Shown here: positions 58,927 to 64,000 of the stretch, one piece after another
Layout of the letters: every line of letters begins with the position of its first letter
Position numbering within the stretch: the first letter of the stretch is position 1
Assembly (NCBI GenBank): GCA_004017535.1
Contig: SAJS01000008.1
Span: forward strand, 186,001 to 250,000
Origin: Mesorhizobium sp.
GTDB lineage: Bacteria; Pseudomonadota; Alphaproteobacteria; Rhizobiales; Rhizobiaceae
Reading direction: 5' to 3'
Length of the DNA stretch: 64,000 nt
Translations under genes and position numbers: made by a program
Notes under the pieces: generated by a model
Database searches by the model: none
What the model was told of the DNA's origin: nothing
What the model saw: only the letters and a program-made list of their open reading frames with translations

Positions 58927-60183
58927 TTACGCCCACTCGCCCTTGCGCATCACCGGCACGCGGCCGCCGTCCTTGGCCACGCCGTCGATGTCGATCTTGT
59001 CGGAGCCGATCATCCAGTCGATGTGGATGAAACTCTTGTTGCCGCCGCGCGCGGCAATCTCGTCCTGGCTGAGCGAGGCGCCGTTGACGAAGCATTTCGA
59101 ATAGCACTGCCCGAGCGCGATATGGCAGGCGGCGTTCTCGTCGAACAGCGTGTTGAAGAACAACAGCCCGCTTTTCGAGATCGGCGAGGAATGCGGCACC
59201 AGCGCCACTTCGCCGAGACGCCGCGCGCCCTCGTCGGTGTCGAGCACCTTTTTCAGCACGTCCTCGCCCTTCGAGGCCTTGGCCTCGACAATCCGCCCGC
59301 CCTCGAAGCGCACCGAGATCTCGTCGATCAGCGTGCCCTGGTAGGAGAGCGGCTTGGTCGAGGAGACATGGCCTTCGACGCGCCTGGCATGCGGTGTGGT
59401 GAAGACCTCCTCGGTTGGGATATTGGGATTGCAGGTGACGCCGTTCTTCGCCGTCGAGGCGCCGCCCATCCATTCATGGCCCTCCGCCAGTCCGACGGTG
59501 AGATCCGTGCCCGGCCCGGTGAAATGCAGGGAATGGAAATTGTGCTCGTTCAGCCATTTCGTGCGCTCGGCCAGCGCCGCGTTATGCGCCTTCCAATTGC
59601 CGATCGGGTCCTCGACGTCGACCCGCGAGGCCGAGAAGATGGCGTCGGCGAGCTTCACCACCGCGACGTCGTCCGGCTCGCCGGGAAAAACCTGCTTTGC
59701 CCAGGCGAGATCGGGATAGGCAACGATGTTCCAGTTGATGTCGAAGCCGGTGATCTTCTCCAGCGCCGGCTGGTAGGCCATCGAGTTTGCCTTGTTGGCG
59801 CGCGCGACCTTGGCCGGGTCCTGCGAAGAAAGCAGCGACGGGTCCTCGCCGCGTACCGCGAGCCGCGCGGCATTGTTGGAGAAGGCCTTCGCCATGCCTT
59901 CATAGAGCCAGCCGGCGGCGCGGTCGAAGCCGGCGTCGGCGCCGTAGCGGAAGCGGGCCAGCGTGATCTCGTCGTCGTTGAAGATCGGTGTCACCAGCCC
60001 GGCGCCAGCCTTGTAGGCATGCTCGACGATGCGCCGCGTCAGCGGCAGCGCCGCGATCGACGAAGTCAGCACCAGATCCTGACCGGGCTGCAGCTGCAGC
60101 CCGACCTTGATGGCGACTTCGGCCAGCCTGTCGAGCTTCACCGGGTCGATGCTTGCCGAAACGCCGCGCGAATGTGTGGTCAT
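58927..60183 (-). CDS. M29-family aminopeptidase (AmpS/AmpT type)
   Basis: A 418-residue thermophilic-type metalloaminopeptidase. Landmarks are the N-terminal VGLQLQPGQDLVLTSSIAAL, VRGEDPSLLSSQDPAKVARA, TGPGTDLTVGLAEGHEWMGG with metal-ligand candidates, and VALVPHSSPISKSGLLFFNT. ALGQCYSKCFVNGASLSQDE lies near the C-terminal metal site. It should act as a dinuclear-metal exopeptidase in the cytoplasm. The ATG at 60183 fits; the longer frame overlaps the LysR gene. Confidence 0.9.
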   Translation of the reverse strand: MTTHSRGVSASIDPVKLDRLAEVAIKVGLQLQPGQDLVLTSSIAALPLTRRIVEHAYKAGAGLVTPIFNDDEITLARFRYGADAGFDRAAGWLYEGMAKAFSNNAARLAVRGEDPSLLSSQDPAKVARANKANSMAYQPALEKITGFDINWNIVAYPDLAWAKQVFPGEPDDVAVVKLADAIFSASRVDVEDPIGNWKAHNAALAERTKWLNEHNFHSLHFTGPGTDLTVGLAEGHEWMGGASTAKNGVTCNPNIPTEEVFTTPHARRVEGHVSSTKPLSYQGTLIDEISVRFEGGRIVEAKASKGEDVLKKVLDTDEGARRLGEVALVPHSSPISKSGLLFFNTLFDENAACHIALGQCYSKCFVNGASLSQDEIAARGGNKSFIHIDWMIGSDKIDIDGVAKDGGRVPVMRKGEWA

Positions 60184-60269
60184 GATCCTGCCTGCCGTTA
60201 TGTTGGGATTCTCATCCTTACATAGACCGCTGCGATTGACCTTTCCACCGCGATCGACTGGGCCTGATT

Positions 60270-61184
60270 TCAGGCGGCGCTGTCCAGCGCCCGGAATTGC
60301 GCCACCGTCGCCTCGATCTCCTCGCGGATCCAGGCCTTGAAGTCGCGCACCTTGCGGCTTTCGCTCTTGGTGGCCGAGGTCACCAGCCAGTAGCCCAGCC
60401 CGCTCTCGGCCCTGACGCCGAAGGGCGCGACCAGTCGGCCGTCGGCCAGCGCGTCGGCGGTCAGCAACTGCCAGGCAAGCATTACGCCGTGGCCGGCGAT
60501 CGCCGATTCCAGACAGAGCATCGGATCGGTGAAGCGCGCGCCCTTCTGGAAGGTCACCGGCTCGACGCCGGCCGCCTCGAACCAGCTGTCCCAGCTGAAC
60601 ATCGCCCGCTCGTCGGTGATGGCGCAGGTCTGCGCCAGATCGCCGATCGACTTCAGCCTGGCCGCGATCGAAGGCGCGCAGACCGGAAACACTTCCTGGG
60701 CAAGCAACAACTCGGCGCGGTCGCCCGGCCATTTGCCGTCGCCGAGCCGGATGGCGATATCGATGTCGGAGCGGTCGAGATCGGCGACCCTGGCCGAGGC
60801 ATCGATGCGCAAAAGCACGTTCGGATGGCGGGAAAAATGCCGTGACAGCCGGGGCAGCAGCCATTTCGAGGCGAAGGCCGGCGCCACCGAGACGACCAGC
60901 GTGCACTCATTGGCCTCATCGGCCAGCGCCACAGCTTGCGCGAGCTCGCGGAAGCCAGCGCTGAGCCGCGCCGTGAAGGCGGCGCCGAATTCGGTCGGCA
61001 CCAGCCCGCCAGGCGTGCGTTCGAACAGCGCCTGTCCCAGCTGCTTTTCCGTGCGCTTGACCTGCTGGCTGACGGCGCTGACCGAGACGTTCAGCTCTCC
61101 CGCCGCTGCTGCCAGCGATCCCAGCCGGGCGACGGTTTCCACGGCGCGCAGGCCGTTGAGATGGACACGGTTTAGGATAGCCAT
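60270..61184 (-). CDS. LysR-family regulator (GcvA-like)
   Basis: A 304-residue LysR regulator. The N-terminal HTH is LNGLRAVETVARLGSLAAAA, with SAVSQQVKRTEKQLGQALFE. The effector domain resembles GcvA (IDIAIRLGDGKWPGDRAELL, and ESAIAGHGVMLAWQLLTADA). It lies 86 bp upstream of the aminopeptidase and divergent from a small gene at 61282. Its target is unknown. Confidence 0.9.
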   Translation of the reverse strand: MAILNRVHLNGLRAVETVARLGSLAAAAGELNVSVSAVSQQVKRTEKQLGQALFERTPGGLVPTEFGAAFTARLSAGFRELAQAVALADEANECTLVVSVAPAFASKWLLPRLSRHFSRHPNVLLRIDASARVADLDRSDIDIAIRLGDGKWPGDRAELLLAQEVFPVCAPSIAARLKSIGDLAQTCAITDERAMFSWDSWFEAAGVEPVTFQKGARFTDPMLCLESAIAGHGVMLAWQLLTADALADGRLVAPFGVRAESGLGYWLVTSATKSESRKVRDFKAWIREEIEATVAQFRALDSAA

Positions 61185-61281
61185 TCAGTTTTTCTAAAGC
61201 ACCTGGGCCAAAATCTCAATTGAAACCTGTCGGGAAAGAGCAGAATTTAGGTGGGTTGACCTTGAGGCAGGAGGTTGCCCC

Positions 61282-61482
61282 ATGAAGATTTTATCTTTGC
61301 TGAAAGGGCTTTCCGGGATCGAGGCGAGGCAGCGCGACGATGGCCAGATCGCCCGCTGGATCATGGATCCACTGTCGCATCCCGTGCTCGACACCATGTC
61401 GGAGCGCGAACTCGGCGACATGCCGTTCCGGCTGACGGCTCGCCGGACGACTTATGAGACGAGGGGAGTGGTTGGCCGCTGA
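61282..61482 (+). CDS. Small protein of unknown function (66 residues)
   Basis: A short ORF with a strong GGAGG eight bases before the ATG. The sequence, including LSLLKGLSGIEARQRDDG and SHPVLDTMSERELGDMPFRL, resembles small rhizobial hypothetical proteins. It has no membrane segment. It is divergent from the LysR gene, so it could be that regulator's target. Confidence 0.6.
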   Translation: MKILSLLKGLSGIEARQRDDGQIARWIMDPLSHPVLDTMSERELGDMPFRLTARRTTYETRGVVGR

Positions 61483-61714
61483 AAGATCGAACGGAAGCGG
61501 CAAGTCAAGCGATACCGTCGCAGATCTTGTAAGCTGTTCTGCCGGTGTCGGCGCCGCCCCTCATCTGCCTGCCGCCGTCAGGGCGATGAAAGGCATCGCA
61601 AACGCTGAGAGGCGTTTCGATTGCAGAGGTGTTTAAACGGCAGGCGCCTCGTCCCCACACTGGCCCAACGCAAGCGCATTGTTTCGCGAGCGCGCATTCT
61701 TATTGTGCGCCGCA

Positions 61715-62871
61715 ATGAACGCCTTGCCATCCCCCTTGCGTCTTGCCTTTGCCGGCATGATAGCGCTTGCCGTCGCCATGGGCATCGGTCGCTTCGTCTA
61801 CACGCCGATCCTTCCCGGCATGATGGAGGCGTTGCATCTGACGCCGGCCGATGCCGGCTGGATCGCCTCCGCCAACTACCTCGGCTATCTCGTCGGCGCG
61901 ATGGCTGCCGCGGGCGGCTGGGCGCATGGCCGCGAGCCCATGCTGATGTTCGCCAGCCTCATTGCCAGCGCCTTGCTTGCCGGTCTGATGGGCCTGAACG
62001 AGACGGTGGCAGCCTTTCTCGTCATCCGTTTTCTCGCCGGCCTCGCCAGCGCTTTCGTCATGGTGTTCATGTCTTCGATCGTCTTCAGCCATCTGGCGGA
62101 AGCCGACCGCGGCGATCTGCAGGCGCTGCATTTCGGCGGCGTTGGCCTGGGCATCGCGGCGTCCTCGGCGCTGCTGGCCGTCCTGGTAACCGAGCATGCC
62201 GATTGGAGCGCGGGCTGGCTCTGGTCGGGAGGGATCTCGCTGGCCGGCCTGCTTCTGGTCGCGCTGCTTGCCGGCTCCGCCAGGCCAGCCAATGGCGTTG
62301 CCGGCCGCGAGCCGGCGCTGCCCGGAGACAGGTCCCTGACCAAAATGATCGTCGCCTACGGGTTGTTCGGCTTCGGCTATGTGGTGACCGCGACGTTTCT
62401 GATCGCCATCGTCGCCAGGGCGGCGGCGGGCGCGTGTTCGAGGCCACCGTCTGGATGGTCGCCGGCCTTGCCGGCTTTCCCTCGACCTGGTTCTGGCAGA
62501 AGCTCGCCGCCCGCATCGGGCTCTACGCCGCTTACGCAGCGACCTGCCTGATCGAGGTGGTCGGCGTCACCGCCAGCGTCGTCGTCAAGGGCGCCGCCGG
62601 ACCGCTGATCGCCGGCGTCCTGCTCGGCGGCACCTTCATTGCCATCACGGCGCTGGGCATACAGATGGGCAGACAGCTCGCGCCGCGGGCGCCGCGCCGC
62701 GTCTTCGCGGTGATGACGGCGGCCTTCGGCCTCGGCCAGATCGTCGGCCCGGTCGCCGCCGGCCTGCTCGCCCAGGCCGCGGGCAATTATACCCTTGCCT
62801 CTATCATGGCGGCGGTTACCCTGTTGCTATCCGGCGTCATCGCCTGGTCGGCCGCGCCAAAATCGCCATGA
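61715..62871 (+). pseudogene. YbfB/YjiJ-family MFS transporter, frameshifted
   Basis: The first part (from MNALPSPLRLAFAGMIALAV) runs in one frame through about seven helices to near 62425. The rest (RVFEATVWMVAGLAGFPSTW to the stop at 62871) continues in another frame. The joint length is 1,157 bases, one short of a whole number of codons. A single-base deletion in the GGC/GGG run at about 62417-62432 explains it. Repaired, it would be about 385 residues, normal for the family. It may be a true pseudogene or a sequencing error in a GC-rich run. Confidence 0.8.
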
Positions 62872-62992
62872 TTTGCGGCCTTGTTCGATGCCGGGCATCG
62901 GGCAGGGCATTTTCTTTCCCCCTAATGTGTGACCTTATGCCCGCCGAACAGCAACGCCGCTGATTTGCGGTCAGACGAGGAAACCCGCCACA

Positions 62993-64000
62993 GTGTTCGT
63001 ATCCTTCTTCCCGCAGCCGAAGCTCTTCTTCACCTCGGCCGCCCTCTGGAGCCTTGCGGCGATCCTGTTCTGGTTCTTCGGCGGTGAGCAACTGGGCGCC
63101 GTCTTCGGCCTGCCGCCGGCAGCGGCCGGCACGCCGCCCATCATCGGCATCGCGGTGCTGTGGTCGAAGCCGTTCTTGTGGTTCTACCTCTACTTCGTCG
63201 CCTGCGTGGTGATCTTCTACGCCTTCTGGAGCTGGTACGCTCCGCACCCGTGGCAGAACTGGTCGATCCTGATGACCGCCGTCATCCTGTTCTTCATCTA
63301 CTTCAACGTTCAGATCTCGGTTGCGGTCAACAATTGGTATGGCCCGTTCTTCGACTACGTCCAAGGCTTGATGTCGGGAACGACCCCCTCGACCAACATA
63401 GAATTCTACAAGGGGCTGGCCGATTTCTCCTGGCTGGCGCTGGTCGGCATGAATGTCCAGGTCGTCAATGCCTTCATCGTCAGCCACTGGATCTTCCGTT
63501 GGCGTACCGCGATGAACGATTATTTCATGGCCAATTGGGGCCGGCTGCGCCACATCGAGGGCGCCTCGCAGCGTATCCAGGAAGACACGATGCGTTTCTC
63601 GCAGATCATGGAAGATCTCGGCTCGACCTTCGTTCAGTCGATCATGACCCTGATCGCCTTTCTGCCGGTCTTGATTCAGCTACAGGCTCACATCACCGAA
63701 TTGCCGATCATCGGCGCGGTCCCCCAACCACTGGTCGTTGCCGCATTGGGCTGGTGTCTGTTCGGAACGATCTCCGTCATGGTGGCGGGTCTCAAGTTGC
63801 CGGGCCTGCAGTTCCGCAACCAGCGTGTCGAAGCAGCTTATCGCAAGGAGCTTGTCTACGGCGAAGATCATCCCGACCGGGCTCAGCCGGCGACGACGAC
63901 ACAATTGTTCAACAACGTCCGCCGCAATTATTTCAAGCTCTATTTCCACTACATCTATTTCAACGTTGTTCGTTACACCTACCTGCAGGCCGACAACATC
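62993..64000 (+). CDS. bacA: BacA/SbmA-family peptide transporter, 5' part (continues beyond the window)
   Basis: The frame is open from GTG 62993 to the right edge, 336 codons. The N-terminus (FVSFFPQPKLFFTSAALWSL) matches BacA/SbmA. Helices include FYLYFVACVVIFYAFWSWYA and QNWSILMTAVILFFIYFNVQ. FNVQISVAVNNWYGPFFDYV is a family hallmark. FRWRTAMNDYFMANWGRLRHIEGASQRIQEDTMR is present at about residues 165-200. BacA takes up proline-rich and cysteine-rich peptides and is needed by several rhizobia inside legume nodules. GAGGAA lies 10-12 bases before the GTG. Confidence 0.88.
   Translation, partial: MFVSFFPQPKLFFTSAALWSLAAILFWFFGGEQLGAVFGLPPAAAGTPPIIGIAVLWSKPFLWFYLYFVACVVIFYAFWSWYAPHPWQNWSILMTAVILFFIYFNVQISVAVNNWYGPFFDYVQGLMSGTTPSTNIEFYKGLADFSWLALVGMNVQVVNAFIVSHWIFRWRTAMNDYFMANWGRLRHIEGASQRIQEDTMRFSQIMEDLGSTFVQSIMTLIAFLPVLIQLQAHITELPIIGAVPQPLVVAALGWCLFGTISVMVAGLKLPGLQFRNQRVEAAYRKELVYGEDHPDRAQPATTTQLFNNVRRNYFKLYFHYIYFNVVRYTYLQADNI

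Noticed and set aside
62410-62440. Programmed -1 frameshift in the MFS gene
   Set aside because: No slippery heptamer or downstream stimulator was seen, and MFS transporters are not known to use it. A deletion or sequencing error is simpler.

Overview
The window is high-GC alphaproteobacterial DNA, most likely from Mesorhizobium or a close relative in the Hyphomicrobiales. The lineage call rests on a bacA-type gene at the right edge, a three-hairpin anti-Shine-Dalgarno small RNA of the αr14/NfeR1 type, and several copies of a palindromic intergenic repeat (GCAATTCC...GGAATTGC) common in rhizobial genomes. Genes are tightly packed on both strands. Long antisense ORFs are abundant because of the GC content and were left out. 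No rRNA, tRNA, CRISPR array or transposase was seen.

The main feature, at about 3.3-28.2 kb, is a methylated-amine catabolic island that encodes every step from trimethylamine (TMA) to glutamate-bound C1 units. Tmm oxidises TMA to TMA N-oxide (TMAO). Tdm, a DUF1989-GcvT fusion, splits TMAO to dimethylamine (DMA) and formaldehyde. DmmDABC demethylates DMA to monomethylamine (MMA). GmaS, MgsABC and MgdABCD then take MMA through gamma-glutamylmethylamide and N-methylglutamate. Two APC permeases, a set of very small membrane proteins that I cannot name, and an XRE-cupin regulator accompany the enzymes. AT-rich boxes with GAGTGAA half-sites lie in front of several of these transcription units. They could be the island's operator, but this is inferred from sequence alone.

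Left of the island are the 3' end of an RND efflux pump and an NtaA-type flavin monooxygenase. To its right come an SDR and an RND pump/adaptor pair with a divergent TetR gene and two tandem GTTAC-N6-GTAAC operators. The αr14-like sRNA follows, then a sugar ABC transporter operon with a FAH-family enzyme and a LacI regulator (34-39.4 kb).

Two polyamine/opine-type ABC systems follow. The first (39.6-45.6 kb) has a DAO-type oxidoreductase, two permeases, a binding protein, an XRE-cupin regulator and an ATPase, and shows a repeated TTTCA-N6-TGAAA operator. The second (45.6-54.6 kb) has a GntR/FCD repressor with a TTGTATACAA operator, a binding protein, an ATPase, two permeases, a gamma-glutamyltransferase, an oxalate-CoA-ligase-like enzyme and a ketopantoate-reductase-like enzyme.

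The last 9 kb holds housekeeping and accessory genes: a zinc-ribbon protein, an SRAP peptidase, an NTF2-like protein, an RibD_C/ArsR/AHSA1 trio, an ArsC/Spx-like protein, DUF488, an M29 aminopeptidase, a LysR regulator, a frameshifted YbfB-type MFS gene, and the 5' part of bacA.
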